A stretch of 64,000 bases of DNA from Lentimicrobium saccharophilum (lineage in GTDB: Bacteria > Bacteroidota > Bacteroidia > Bacteroidales > Lentimicrobiaceae): positions 1,800,345-1,864,344 of the forward strand of contig NZ_DF968182.1 in the NCBI RefSeq assembly GCF_001192835.1, in the 5' to 3' direction. The position numbers and the translations under genes are program-made. Numbering within the stretch: position 1 is the stretch's first letter; every line of letters begins with the position of its first letter. Under the pieces are notes generated by a model, which was given only the letters and a program-made list of their open reading frames with translations, had not been told where the DNA came from and searched no databases. Below, piece by piece: positions 1 to 8,294 of this stretch.

Positions 1-413
1 CCGCCTGTATTGCCGAAGCCGGCAACCCATGCGTCATAAGCATCCTCAATGGAAGCCAGTGTAGCACAAGGATCGGTGATATTAACAGCAGGAGCACAGG
101 TAACAACAAGATCAACATCAGGAGCCACAACAAAGGTCGAAGTGCACTGATCATCTTCGCAGTCACCATCTACCATGTAGGTGAACGACAGGTTAGCACC
201 TATACATTCAACATTGGCAGGCAGCTGAGGTATCTGACCGATATTGGTGGTTACATTGCAGCCGCCTGTATTGCCGAAGCCGGCAACCCATGCGTCATAA
301 GCATCCTCAATGGAAGCCAGTGTAGCACAAGGATCGGTGATATTAACAGCAGGAGCACAGGTAACAACAAGATCAACATCAGGAGCCACAACAAAGGTCG
401 AAGTGCACTGATC
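1..413 (-). repeat. Tandem 261-bp repeats encoding HYR-like modules
   Basis: Bases 1-152 are identical to bases 262-413, an offset of 261 bp (87 codons). The rest of each unit has diverged (compare 153-261 with 414-520). The array continues beyond the left edge, so copy number is unknown. The identical part encodes CTSTFVVAPDVDLVVTC and the following ITDPCATLASIEDAYDAW. Confidence 0.95.
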
Positions 414-3400
414 GCTGGAGCAGTCATCGCTGGCGGTATAAATAAAGCTCAGGTTAACGCCGTCGCAGAAGTCTGCAGGCAGTGTCGGGACCTGGGCAAT
501 GTTGCTTGTAGCACCGCAACCACCGGTGAAGCTGAAGCCGGCAGCCCATGAAGTATAGGCAGCCTGGATATCAACGGCAGGTGTACATGCGGGCAGGTTA
601 ACCGGTTCAGCGCAGGTAACTTCAACCTCTGGAGCCACCACACTCACCTCCTTCTCACACGTCCTGCTGCAATCAAAACTGTTGGTCACCGTCAGGTTCA
701 GGGTAAATGACTGGTTACATCCAGAACCGGCTGTTACGCTGACTGTCTGGGCATTGTCAGCACCAACGATGGTTGCATTTCCGGTAACCGACCATGCATA
801 GGAACTCATGCCGGCCGGAGCCGAGTAAACCAGGCCGGTAGTCAGCGGACAGACCGGACCATCCGGACCTGTGATCAGGCAGTCAGGACGGGGGTGAACG
901 GTAACCGTAATGGGAACCCTGGGCCCTACGCAACTGGTTGACACCCCTTCAGCTACCCAGTAATTGGTTATACCGGGCGTGGCCGTTGAAGGCGTTATGC
1001 TCAGCTGAGAGCTACCTCCTGTTGATGTTGTGTAATAATATAAAGTATATTCCGGGTCTGTCGGTGTTGCTGTCAGTGGCACAGCGGTATCATCCTGACA
1101 GTATTCAGGATTTACCGGGTCAGGAGATGTATCTATGCTGGTCACCGTAATCGTGAATTCGTAATAGCAATCCGTGATACCGGGAGGTACAGCATAATAC
1201 GTAATAGTTCCGGGGGTTGCCGGGAAAGGATTTCCGATGGTATATTCGGTCGAGCCTTCATCGGGTGGATACTCATTGTAGAACCTTGATCCTGCCGGAA
1301 AATTCCCAAGTACTTCGGTAACGGGGATAACCCCTCCGGGGAAATTGCAATAGGCAAAATCAGGGATTGCCGGGGTTCCCTGACAATTCTGGTTCACATA
1401 GTCTGCTGCATCAATCAGCACGTTTACAGGATCGTAAATGGGCTCTCCTTCACACTCGCCGATGGTTGTATAACCCTGTATAAAAGGAACTTCAGAAACT
1501 TCAATAAGGGAGGTGGCCCCGGTTCCTTCTATAATTCCATCCACAGTCACCGCAACCTCACAGTTGGCATTGCTGAGGATTACACAGTTTGTTGTTACCT
1601 GAAGCGTATAGGTAAGGGTGGCGAGCAGGTCATCCGGATCGGCCGGAAGCGGAAGAGTACCCAAATCCCATACAATTGAACCGGTTGCGCCTGCTCCTGC
1701 ATCATAGATAGGGGCGGAATTTCCAACCGGGGTATAGGTGAAGCTGGCCGAACTGCTTACATAGGATGCGGAATAAGGCATCGGAATGACCACCTGGGCA
1801 TTGTTGATGGGTTCCGTTCCCTTGTTTCTGACTTCAAGCTGATAAACAATGGTCTGCCCCGGCAAAGCCTGCATCCCGGGGGTATAAGGCATCCCGTTTA
1901 TTGAGGCAAGGGTATTGAGGCCTTCGGGTTCCGGCCGGTAGGCATCCACTGCCATGGCTATACAAAATATAATGTAGGTATCCTGCGTTGAGCCATATCT
2001 GAACGTGGTTGAGTTCTGATTATTGGTAATAATGCTGTTTCCCGTGTTCGGGATTGCAAACATGGAAATATCCATCCCCGTATTGTTCAGCAGGTTCGGA
2101 TTGCGGGCATTGCCCCCGGTAAAGATGGAGCTGTTGAAGAAATTATTGGTTGCATTGCCTGCATGACTGAGCGAAACCCAGTTGCTGGCCTGGTTGATGA
2201 TCTGAAAATAGTCGCCGGGAATACTTACATCCCCTTCGCCGGCCATCATCCCCATTTTCATATTTACATCCCCGCTTTGGGTAGTACTGAAACCGGAAAC
2301 AGGAAGGTCATAGCTCACAGTTGTATTCCCTTCAACGTAAGCGTGTCCGTCAAACAGGGTGATGTCACGCCAGCCCATTTTCGAATTCTCGTAAATGACC
2401 ACCAGACCCCAGCCACCGTAAAATCCGGTTGCTGTGCCATTCCCTTCGCGCAGCGCAATATTGCCGACTGTGTATTCTCCGGGCCCATGCTGTACTACAT
2501 AATCTGTGACTTCAGCATAAGCAGAGTACATATTACCATCGGTATTGCTCGGGTAATAAATATCTGCTGAATTAGCGGTTACATCGAGATAAGAGCCGGA
2601 AGCATGCTTCAGTTTAACCGCCAGCTTATTTAATCCAAAACTCGGAAGCGTAATATTTGCCCAAAAATCATCATCAATGGTATTATTTATATAAGTTTTT
2701 CTTAGACTATTCACAGTAATTGTGCTGCCTCCGGTGGTGATTACATAGCCTGTATTAAAAGTAACAAGCACCCAATTATCCCCACTTGTACCTGAACTAG
2801 ATGTATAAGGCACATTTGTTGGCGAACCACTTCCAACCTGAACTGTCAAAGATGTTACACTAGCGCTTGAGGTAGTAAAAACAAAAACTACAGGATCTCC
2901 AGTAACAGGCTGAAAAGTATAAGTAGCAATACGTGAAGTAGATCCGGTCTGAGTAATCGTCAATGTATAATCACTGATTACTTGCGAATTATAATAATCG
3001 GCAGGAGTGCCACCTACCGTAAAAGTATTCGGACTGCTCCCTCCGTCATGAGCCCTTCCTGTCCAGTAGAGTCCGGCATAGATGATATTTGAGCATAACG
3101 GGTTTGCACCGTTTTCTGTTGACAAAGCAAGGGTTGCAGCAGAAGAATTAACGGTTGCCGGGTCACCGTCAACATCCACGTACCGCATGTCATTTTGACT
3201 GTTGGGTTCGTTATCGTCATATTCTACAAGTGTCATGTTGGTGTTCCCGATCATGGTAAAGTCGCCTCTGACGTTGTAAATGGTTTTGGTCGGTGTATAA
3301 ACGGAAGTCCTGGGTTCAAAATCCACCCTTACCTGGGCAAAAGCAGACTGTAACATCAATCCTGTGAGCATCAACAACACGATGACACCCACCATCGTAT

Positions 3401-3437
3401 TCACGCAGGTGAATACAGAATTCAAGATCTTTTTCAT
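1..3437 (-). CDS. Large secreted Ig/HYR-repeat surface protein, partial (3' end outside window)
   Basis: Read from the ATG at 3437, the frame stays open for 1145 codons and runs off the left edge, so the C-terminus is not seen. Residues 1-34 form a Sec signal peptide ending AFA before QVRVDFEP. A beta-rich N-terminal region follows, with motifs GGWGLVVIYEN and RDITLFDG near residue 345, typical of big Bacteroidetes surface proteins. Residues about 500-635 resemble a DUF11-type repeat, about 760-855 a CHU_C-associated Ig-like domain, and about 856-928 a PKD-like domain. From about 929 there are cysteine-bearing HYR-like modules of 87 residues; the last two share identical DNA. Such proteins are usually exported by T9SS and act as adhesins or motility-associated surface proteins, but the sorting domain would lie outside the window, so that is inference. 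It lies 25 bp after the small secreted protein gene and is probably co-transcribed with it. Confidence 0.85.
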   Translation of the reverse strand, partial: MKKILNSVFTCVNTMVGVIVLLMLTGLMLQSAFAQVRVDFEPRTSVYTPTKTIYNVRGDFTMIGNTNMTLVEYDDNEPNSQNDMRYVDVDGDPATVNSSAATLALSTENGANPLCSNIIYAGLYWTGRAHDGGSSPNTFTVGGTPADYYNSQVISDYTLTITQTGSTSRIATYTFQPVTGDPVVFVFTTSSASVTSLTVQVGSGSPTNVPYTSSSGTSGDNWVLVTFNTGYVITTGGSTITVNSLRKTYINNTIDDDFWANITLPSFGLNKLAVKLKHASGSYLDVTANSADIYYPSNTDGNMYSAYAEVTDYVVQHGPGEYTVGNIALREGNGTATGFYGGWGLVVIYENSKMGWRDITLFDGHAYVEGNTTVSYDLPVSGFSTTQSGDVNMKMGMMAGEGDVSIPGDYFQIINQASNWVSLSHAGNATNNFFNSSIFTGGNARNPNLLNNTGMDISMFAIPNTGNSIITNNQNSTTFRYGSTQDTYIIFCIAMAVDAYRPEPEGLNTLASINGMPYTPGMQALPGQTIVYQLEVRNKGTEPINNAQVVIPMPYSASYVSSSASFTYTPVGNSAPIYDAGAGATGSIVWDLGTLPLPADPDDLLATLTYTLQVTTNCVILSNANCEVAVTVDGIIEGTGATSLIEVSEVPFIQGYTTIGECEGEPIYDPVNVLIDAADYVNQNCQGTPAIPDFAYCNFPGGVIPVTEVLGNFPAGSRFYNEYPPDEGSTEYTIGNPFPATPGTITYYAVPPGITDCYYEFTITVTSIDTSPDPVNPEYCQDDTAVPLTATPTDPEYTLYYYTTSTGGSSQLSITPSTATPGITNYWVAEGVSTSCVGPRVPITVTVHPRPDCLITGPDGPVCPLTTGLVYSAPAGMSSYAWSVTGNATIVGADNAQTVSVTAGSGCNQSFTLNLTVTNSFDCSRTCEKEVSVVAPEVEVTCAEPVNLPACTPAVDIQAAYTSWAAGFSFTGGCGATSNIAQVPTLPADFCDGVNLSFIYTASDDCSSDQCTSTFVVAPDVDLVVTCAPAVNITDPCATLASIEDAYDAWVAGFGNTGGCNVTTNIGQIPQLPANVECIGANLSFTYMVDGDCEDDQCTSTFVVAPDVDLVVTCAPAVNITDPCATLASIEDAYDAWVAGFGNTG

Positions 3438-3462
3438 GGCTTTTGGTTTTTATGTTGTTGAA

Positions 3463-4038
3463 TCAGGAAGGAATTGAGACTTTATAAAGTATCATCATCA
3501 CCCCATCACCTTGCCCCGAGAGCATAGGACTCAGGCGATTCTCGACACAGGTGCGGCTCTGGTTGAATTCAGGGCACACGTCGAAAGTGCAGAGGAAATA
3601 GATGTATTTCAGCTGTGTAAAAGCCGTGAGCCGGGTGAGATCTACCTGTGCACCCAGCTCCGCAGGGCTGGTCACCCTGATAATGATCAGTTCAACGCCG
3701 GAATATGCCGGCAGCGGCTGGTAAAGATTCGAGATGGATGCGGCATCGCACTTCACCCTTAACGGATAGTCTCCTCCATAATAAGTGAACTCGCCTTTGG
3801 TGATGTAAAGGGTTGGATGCAGGTCCGCAACAAGACTTTGGAGATGTTGCCCCTCATCTACAATGGCTGTATTGGGCGAGGCCAGCATGGTTGCAATCTG
3901 TCTGTCAAGTTGCAGCAGCGTCTGGGCTTGCAGCCCTACTGTCAATAGCAGCAAGATAAACCCCAAAAGCCATGCTGCGCCGGATAAGCCATAAGCGCGT
4001 TCAGCCCGGGGTTGCCGGGATGTGTTCAGATTTTTCAT
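3463..4038 (-). CDS. Small secreted protein of unknown function
   Basis: 191 residues. An N-terminal basic stretch and a hydrophobic segment (about residues 20-38, ending GLQAQ) make a long signal peptide, so the product is probably periplasmic or extracellular. The remainder includes four cysteines (VKCDAAS, FLCTFDVC, RTCVEN) and a leucine-spaced stretch (LTRLTAFTQLKYIYF) that looks vaguely like one leucine-rich repeat; no family was recognised. The gene ends 25 bp before the large surface-protein gene on the same strand, which suggests one transcription unit and a related role, for example as a partner or chaperone of that protein. That role is inference only. Confidence 0.6.
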   Translation of the reverse strand: MKNLNTSRQPRAERAYGLSGAAWLLGFILLLLTVGLQAQTLLQLDRQIATMLASPNTAIVDEGQHLQSLVADLHPTLYITKGEFTYYGGDYPLRVKCDAASISNLYQPLPAYSGVELIIIRVTSPAELGAQVDLTRLTAFTQLKYIYFLCTFDVCPEFNQSRTCVENRLSPMLSGQGDGVMMILYKVSIPS

Positions 4039-4571
4039 AACGGTGTTGTTTTGGCATTAAAAATTGTGGTTATAATTGGTTATTCTTTAGTACAAACACG
4101 ATATCAATAACTTAAAAGCATCAGGCTGGCATTCCTGATACTTCCTGAAACAAGCAGCATTATTCTCTTCGTTCCAAACAGGCAGAAGAAAACCCAAAAC
4201 AATCTTTCATCCATACATCCGGCAATACGATGGCCAGATACATTCACATAGATGAAGAAAGTACATCTCCTCCGGAAATTCTGCCCGGAAATTGCAGTTG
4301 GGGTTTGAAAAAGTAATACCTGAATTGAAGGTTTCCTGTCAGGCCAGTTTAGTTTAGCATTTCAAGTACCTGAAGCATATTATATATGTAGCAGGATCAG
4401 ATAGTACATGCAGAAATCTTGCATCAGGATGAATGCATCAGATCATAAAATTCCCATAAATTACCCTAAATATTTGCTTTCCTGAATCTTGACGAAAGAT
4501 AACTCATTTATTTAAAATACGATAGGGTAAAAAAGTATATTTCTATGTACGTTAAATTACGCAGCAAACAA

Positions 4572-4602
4572 TTGCATTTCACATTAAATTGAATTATATT
4601 TG
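4572..4602 (+). promoter_or_regulatory. Putative Bacteroidetes sigma-70 promoter for the response-regulator pair
   Basis: TTG at 4572-4574, 20 bases, then TATATTTG at 4595-4602, matching the TTG-N19-21-TAnnTTTG pattern. It lies about 105 bp upstream of the ATG at 4709, leaving a leader that contains the palindrome at 4659-4673. Confidence 0.6.
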
Positions 4603-4658
4603 TTATTTCATACTATAAATCAATTAAGTAAATTACGCGACAGGGAATGCGTAATCTT

Positions 4659-4673
4659 ATCGTATCATACGAT
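4659..4673. promoter_or_regulatory. Palindrome, candidate operator
   Basis: ATCGTATCATACGAT: perfect 7-bp arms around a central C, 35 bp before the first regulator's ATG and downstream of its predicted start of transcription. The half-site ATACGAT occurs again at 4517-4523. A LuxR-type regulator binding its own leader is a natural hypothesis; no binding data. Confidence 0.4.
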
Positions 4674-4708
4674 GAACGCTTAATCAGGAAATAACCGGCC
4701 AGGGCATA

Positions 4709-5422
4709 ATGGGATCATTGAAAAAAATTTTCATCGTTGATGATGATGCAGTGATAAGAACCGGATTAAACGGGATTATCCGGCATACAGGACTATTTGA
4801 GATTTCCGGGGAAGCATCAAATGGTGAAGAATTTTTACAGAAGCTTGCTGATATTGAAACTGAAATTGTACTGCTTGACCTGCTTATGCCGGGGCTTCAC
4901 GGGCCTGAAGTTGCACGCAGGGCATTGGAAATCAAACCGTCTCTTAAAATTCTCATATGCAGCGCTGAAGCATCACAGGAAGAATTATACCAGTTGCTTG
5001 ACATCGGCATTTTTGGCTTTATTCTTAAAACAGAAGGGTTCGACCAGACCATCAGGGCATTGACCAACGCAGCCAACGGAATACCTTATTTTTCTCCCGA
5101 GTTGGTGGGCCATGCAGTAAATCTCAGCAGAAATAAAGCAAAGCCTGTTCAATTCTCTCGCCGCGAAACCGAAATCCTCGAATTATTTTGCAAAGGTTAC
5201 AGCCTGCATGAGATCGCATTAAAACTCTATATCAGTTCCCGGACTGTTGAAAAGCACCGCTCCAATATGCTGTCGAAAGCTAAAAAAAGCTCAACCCTTG
5301 ATCTGGTGCTGTTCGCATTAAAAAATCAGATTATTGCGCCGGAAAAAATTGCCTACAGGACTGCAACGCACAGACACTATCTGAATGGCGAAAAACAGAC
5401 TGATCTCTTTTCCGGAGCCTGA
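4709..5422 (+). CDS. NarL/FixJ-family response regulator (REC-LuxR HTH)
   Basis: 237 residues. The N-terminal receiver (about 5-125) has the acidic pair in VDDD (11-13), the phosphoacceptor D57 in LLDLLMPG, and the conserved Lys in LKTEGF. The C-terminal LuxR helix-turn-helix (about 145-210) shows FSRRETEILELFCKGYSLHE and the recognition-helix region SSRTVEKHRSNM. It is a phosphorylation-controlled transcription factor; its partner kinase is not nearby. The second regulator starts 69 bp downstream on the same strand, so the two are likely one operon. A palindrome in its leader suggests autoregulation (inference). A 28-residue tail after the HTH is unconserved in appearance. Confidence 0.9.
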   Translation: MGSLKKIFIVDDDAVIRTGLNGIIRHTGLFEISGEASNGEEFLQKLADIETEIVLLDLLMPGLHGPEVARRALEIKPSLKILICSAEASQEELYQLLDIGIFGFILKTEGFDQTIRALTNAANGIPYFSPELVGHAVNLSRNKAKPVQFSRRETEILELFCKGYSLHEIALKLYISSRTVEKHRSNMLSKAKKSSTLDLVLFALKNQIIAPEKIAYRTATHRHYLNGEKQTDLFSGA

Positions 5423-5491
5423 AAAGTCCCGCTTAATGAATGTAAATAAAAGTTCTATACATTAAAACCCTGTCCATAAAAACCATACCGG

Positions 5492-6151
5492 ATGATCGCC
5501 CCTTTCCGAATATACATTTCTGATCCGCATGTCATTTTCCGTGAGGGAATTAAAAAGATTATCAATGAAAATCATGCGTATGTCATTGCCGGGGAGTCAG
5601 ACAACTGGAGCAATACGGATGCTTTTTTTCAAACATCGGGAGCCGATTTGCTGATGATTTTCACCATTCCGCTGAAAACGGGTATTGAAGGTGCCCTTTT
5701 ACTGAGGCAGAAACATCCGGATCTGAAATGCGTGCTGCTCACAAACACCTCCAGGCATCCCGACCTTTTTACAGCCATGGACAAAGGCTTTTCCGGTATC
5801 ATACATAAAGCCACTTCGGAAAAAGAACTTCTTCATGCGCTGGAGATTATCCGCACCGGTTCTGCTTACACATCCCCCGAAATTTACACCTACCTGTCGA
5901 AAAGAAGAGCTAGCTATGCGCCAGTTGATGATAATCCCGTGAACAGTATATGGACAGAAAAAGAGATCAGGATCCTTAATTATATAGGAAAGGGTTACCA
6001 TAACGATGAGATTTCAAGGTTAATGAATCTGAAAATCCGCACCATAGAAGGACACAAAGCGAGAATGATCGAAAAAGCCGGAGTCCCCAATACTTTAAAC
6101 CTGATCCTTTTTGCACTGAAGAACAAGTTGTTGAGCATCGATGATTTATAA
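5492..6151 (+). CDS. LuxR-type regulator with degenerate receiver domain
   Basis: 219 residues with the same layout as its neighbour: receiver-like domain (1-125) and LuxR HTH (about 148-210, IWTEKEIRILNYIGKGYHND and KIRTIEGHKARM). The phosphoacceptor position is Phe57 (DLLMIFTIPL) where the upstream paralogue has Asp57, and only one acidic residue (D11) remains of the usual pair, while the Thr/Lys switch positions (LLTNT, HKATS) persist. It therefore probably does not take phosphate by the normal route and may act constitutively, respond to another signal or pair with the upstream regulator. The HTH looks intact. Probably co-transcribed with the upstream gene. Confidence 0.85.
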   Translation: MIAPFRIYISDPHVIFREGIKKIINENHAYVIAGESDNWSNTDAFFQTSGADLLMIFTIPLKTGIEGALLLRQKHPDLKCVLLTNTSRHPDLFTAMDKGFSGIIHKATSEKELLHALEIIRTGSAYTSPEIYTYLSKRRASYAPVDDNPVNSIWTEKEIRILNYIGKGYHNDEISRLMNLKIRTIEGHKARMIEKAGVPNTLNLILFALKNKLLSIDDL

Positions 6152-6189
6152 ACTGAAGCTAACTAAAGCAGCACAGTCTGTTACCTGAT

Positions 6190-7227
6190 TCAGCCCAGAT
6201 ATCTGAAGGCTGACCGTTTTGACCAGAGCCAGACCAGCAGGCTGGTGGCCGCGGTGATTAAAATAAAGGACATTATCAGGGCTGGCACCTGAACGCTTTT
6301 ATACAGCAGTGTGGCAGTATTTCCGATTAACAGCCACTGGATTACATAAAATGAAGTCACATGCCTCCCGATCCACCTCAGATACTTTAGCGGTGGCAAA
6401 TCTCCTGCCCGGGAAACGATCATACTGAAAATCAGGATTAAAAGAAGCAGAAAACTAACGGCCCACAATGCAAATATAATTCCGTGGTGATAAAAGGTTT
6501 CAAGGTGCGTTGAAACAGAAAAACCATACTGAAAAGTAATGAGGATCATTGCCAGCAATACGGTAGCAGCTATCAGCTTTTGTTTCAGTGATAAAAGAGA
6601 CAAATTGAATTCTTCATAAATCAGATAAAAGACAAATCCGAAGACGGGATAAGCCAGCCAGGGTAAAACAGGAAAATAAGACCACCAGGCAAGGCCATAG
6701 AAATATGAAAGCACATAAGTCACGCATGGTTGAGCTCCGTCAATAGACGGCAGATATTTGCCGGCTGCAGCTGCAATAACGGCAACAACCAGCCATGCTG
6801 CAATCCGGTTCTTCAGAAAGATTCTTAAAACTGCGATAATAATTACACTTAAACCAGCCAGGAAAAGGATGTCCACCCCAAAGAGATAAGGCAAAGGGTC
6901 AATGGCAGAAGTTCCGTTGAAAATTCTCAGGAAAAGATGAAGATTCATGCCGATATTCAGCAGAAAGCCCCAGCCAATCAGTTTCAGCCCCCTTAAGGTC
7001 TGCCTGCCGAAACCGGCCTGACTGGCGCCAACAAACCAGCCCATCACCGCCATAAACAAAGGCGCTGCAGGAACACCACCCAGAAAAAGCGAAATCCTTC
7101 CGGCCAGGTTTTCCGAAAATTCACTGACAGCAAACAACTCAGTAAGATGAACCTGGATCATCAGCAGAACAGCGACTCCTTTCAGCAAATCGGGCAAAGC
7201 CATCCGGGCCGGTATTTTACTTTTCAT
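6190..7227 (-). CDS. Multi-pass membrane acyltransferase-like protein (HGSNAT/YeiB-like)
   Basis: 345 residues with about 8-10 hydrophobic membrane helices. The N-terminus reads ALPDLLKGVAVLLMIQVHL, like the R-x-x-x-D-x-x-[KR]-G-x-x-[AV] plus His signature of the heparan-alpha-glucosaminide N-acetyltransferase catalytic / DUF1624-type families. Those proteins move acyl groups across the inner membrane or modify surface sugars. The substrate here is unknown. It is convergent with the regulator gene (38 bp between stops) and divergent from the T9SS-sorted protein. The family call rests on the N-terminal motif and topology only. Confidence 0.6.
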   Translation of the reverse strand: MKSKIPARMALPDLLKGVAVLLMIQVHLTELFAVSEFSENLAGRISLFLGGVPAAPLFMAVMGWFVGASQAGFGRQTLRGLKLIGWGFLLNIGMNLHLFLRIFNGTSAIDPLPYLFGVDILFLAGLSVIIIAVLRIFLKNRIAAWLVVAVIAAAAGKYLPSIDGAQPCVTYVLSYFYGLAWWSYFPVLPWLAYPVFGFVFYLIYEEFNLSLLSLKQKLIAATVLLAMILITFQYGFSVSTHLETFYHHGIIFALWAVSFLLLLILIFSMIVSRAGDLPPLKYLRWIGRHVTSFYVIQWLLIGNTATLLYKSVQVPALIMSFILITAATSLLVWLWSKRSAFRYLG

Positions 7228-7288
7228 AATCTGAAATTATTCCCAATATTTCAGCAATTCAGTTATTTATAAGTAGCGCTTGAAAAAG

Positions 7289-7296
7289 CAAACATA
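7289..7296 (-). promoter_or_regulatory. Minus-7 element (TATGTTTG) upstream of the membrane acyltransferase-like gene
   Basis: TATGTTTG on the minus strand, 62 bp before the ATG at 7227. The nearest upstream TTG is at 16-base spacing, shorter than usual, so only the minus-7 part is convincing. Confidence 0.4.
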
Positions 7297-7381
7297 CCTT
7301 AAATAGAAACACCAATCCGTTTCAATTAAAATCTTATAAGATATTGTATGAATAACATAACCGTGCTGAGGCAGGTTCGCA

Positions 7382-7389
7382 TAAATTTG
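7382..7389 (+). promoter_or_regulatory. Minus-7 element (TAAATTTG) upstream of the T9SS-sorted protein gene
   Basis: Matches TAnnTTTG. No TTG at the right distance upstream, so strength is uncertain. Transcription would begin near 7396, which leaves the GTG at 7407 a very short leader and favours the ATG at 7446. Confidence 0.4.
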
Positions 7390-7445
7390 CCGCAATCATT
7401 TATTGAGTGAGCCATATTCATTACCTAAAAACTTCCTTCAGAAAC

Positions 7446-8237
7446 ATGAGAAGAAATCTCCTGATCCTTATTCAGACTTTGCTGACAATTAATCTCTTCG
7501 CTCAGATTACTCTTGAAAACACTTATAACTATTCCGGGACTTATACCCACCTGCAACATTCCGGCGACAAGTTTTTTCTGATGGATATCGGACAGAACCA
7601 ATGCAGGATTTACAATACTGACCACAGTTTGTGGAAAACGATTAACCTGAATGTACCCGCCGGTAATTACCTTTACGACATCAGATATGTGAGTGAAAAC
7701 CTGTTTACCACAGACAATGCACTATGCCTGGCTTATGTTTATTACTACTATGACGAAATAAACCAGTATTATACCTTTACGGCAAAAATCATCCGGGAAA
7801 ACGGCACCGAACTGCTCAGTATTCCGGGATGCCAGACATTCAGCATTTACACCACTGATAATGGCGTTACGAAGCTGCTTGCCTACAGCTATGACTACTC
7901 ACTCCTGCTGTACACAACCACCACAAGAGTTTACAATCTACCCGGACAACTTACCGGGACAGATATAAATCAGGAAGATCAAAACGAAACCTACTTTCGT
8001 CCTTTTCCGAACCCGGCTTCTTCCCGGATTACGGTTCCGATCCGTTTGCCGGAAGGAAATCCGGACGGTGTGGTGCATCTGATGAATGCTGCAGGAAAAG
8101 AAATACGAACTTATAATGTTTCAGGGACACAACCGGAATTAACCATTCCAACCGACGATCTGCCTGCCGGCATTTACTTCTGCACGATTGAATCGGGAAA
8201 TGTATATTCAGCAGCTCAAAAAATCATCGTGAGATAA
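7446..8237 (+). CDS. Secreted protein with type IX secretion sorting domain (type A)
   Basis: I start it at the ATG at 7446 because the product then begins MRRNLLILIQTLLTINLFAQ, a standard signal peptide; an in-frame GTG at 7407 would add 13 residues. 263 residues. The central part (about 20-180) is rich in Tyr/Thr, looks all-beta and matches no family I know. The last about 80 residues are a Por-secretion/T9SS type A sorting domain: FRPFPNPASSRITV, then VHLMNAAGKEI and LPAGIYFCTIESG, ending with a basic KIIVR. It should be carried over the outer membrane by T9SS and anchored or released. The T9SS machinery itself is not in the window. Confidence 0.85.
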   Translation: MRRNLLILIQTLLTINLFAQITLENTYNYSGTYTHLQHSGDKFFLMDIGQNQCRIYNTDHSLWKTINLNVPAGNYLYDIRYVSENLFTTDNALCLAYVYYYYDEINQYYTFTAKIIRENGTELLSIPGCQTFSIYTTDNGVTKLLAYSYDYSLLLYTTTTRVYNLPGQLTGTDINQEDQNETYFRPFPNPASSRITVPIRLPEGNPDGVVHLMNAAGKEIRTYNVSGTQPELTIPTDDLPAGIYFCTIESGNVYSAAQKIIVR

Positions 8238-8294
8238 CCTTAAGTGCCAGTAATCACCCATCACTTTTTGAGTTGACGGACAATCCCGGAATAT

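Larger units (their letters stand above)
4039..4708. other. 670-bp intergenic region between divergent genes
   Basis: A+T-rich, no credible coding frame. It must hold the promoters for the minus-strand secreted-protein unit and the plus-strand regulator pair. Seen here are a consensus-like promoter at 4572-4602, a 15-bp palindrome at 4659-4673, a related ATACGATA at 4517-4524, and a 10-bp direct repeat TAAATTACGC at 4553-4562 and 4629-4638. No clear promoter was found for the minus strand. Confidence 0.6.

Noticed and set aside
1-413. The repeats near the left edge as a CRISPR array
   Set aside because: Repeats are long, in frame, and code for protein modules at an 87-codon period; no spacers.
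7407-7445. GTG at 7407 as the start of the T9SS-sorted protein
   Set aside because: It would put 13 residues before a normal signal peptide and leave almost no leader after the minus-7 element; the ATG at 7446 is preferred.
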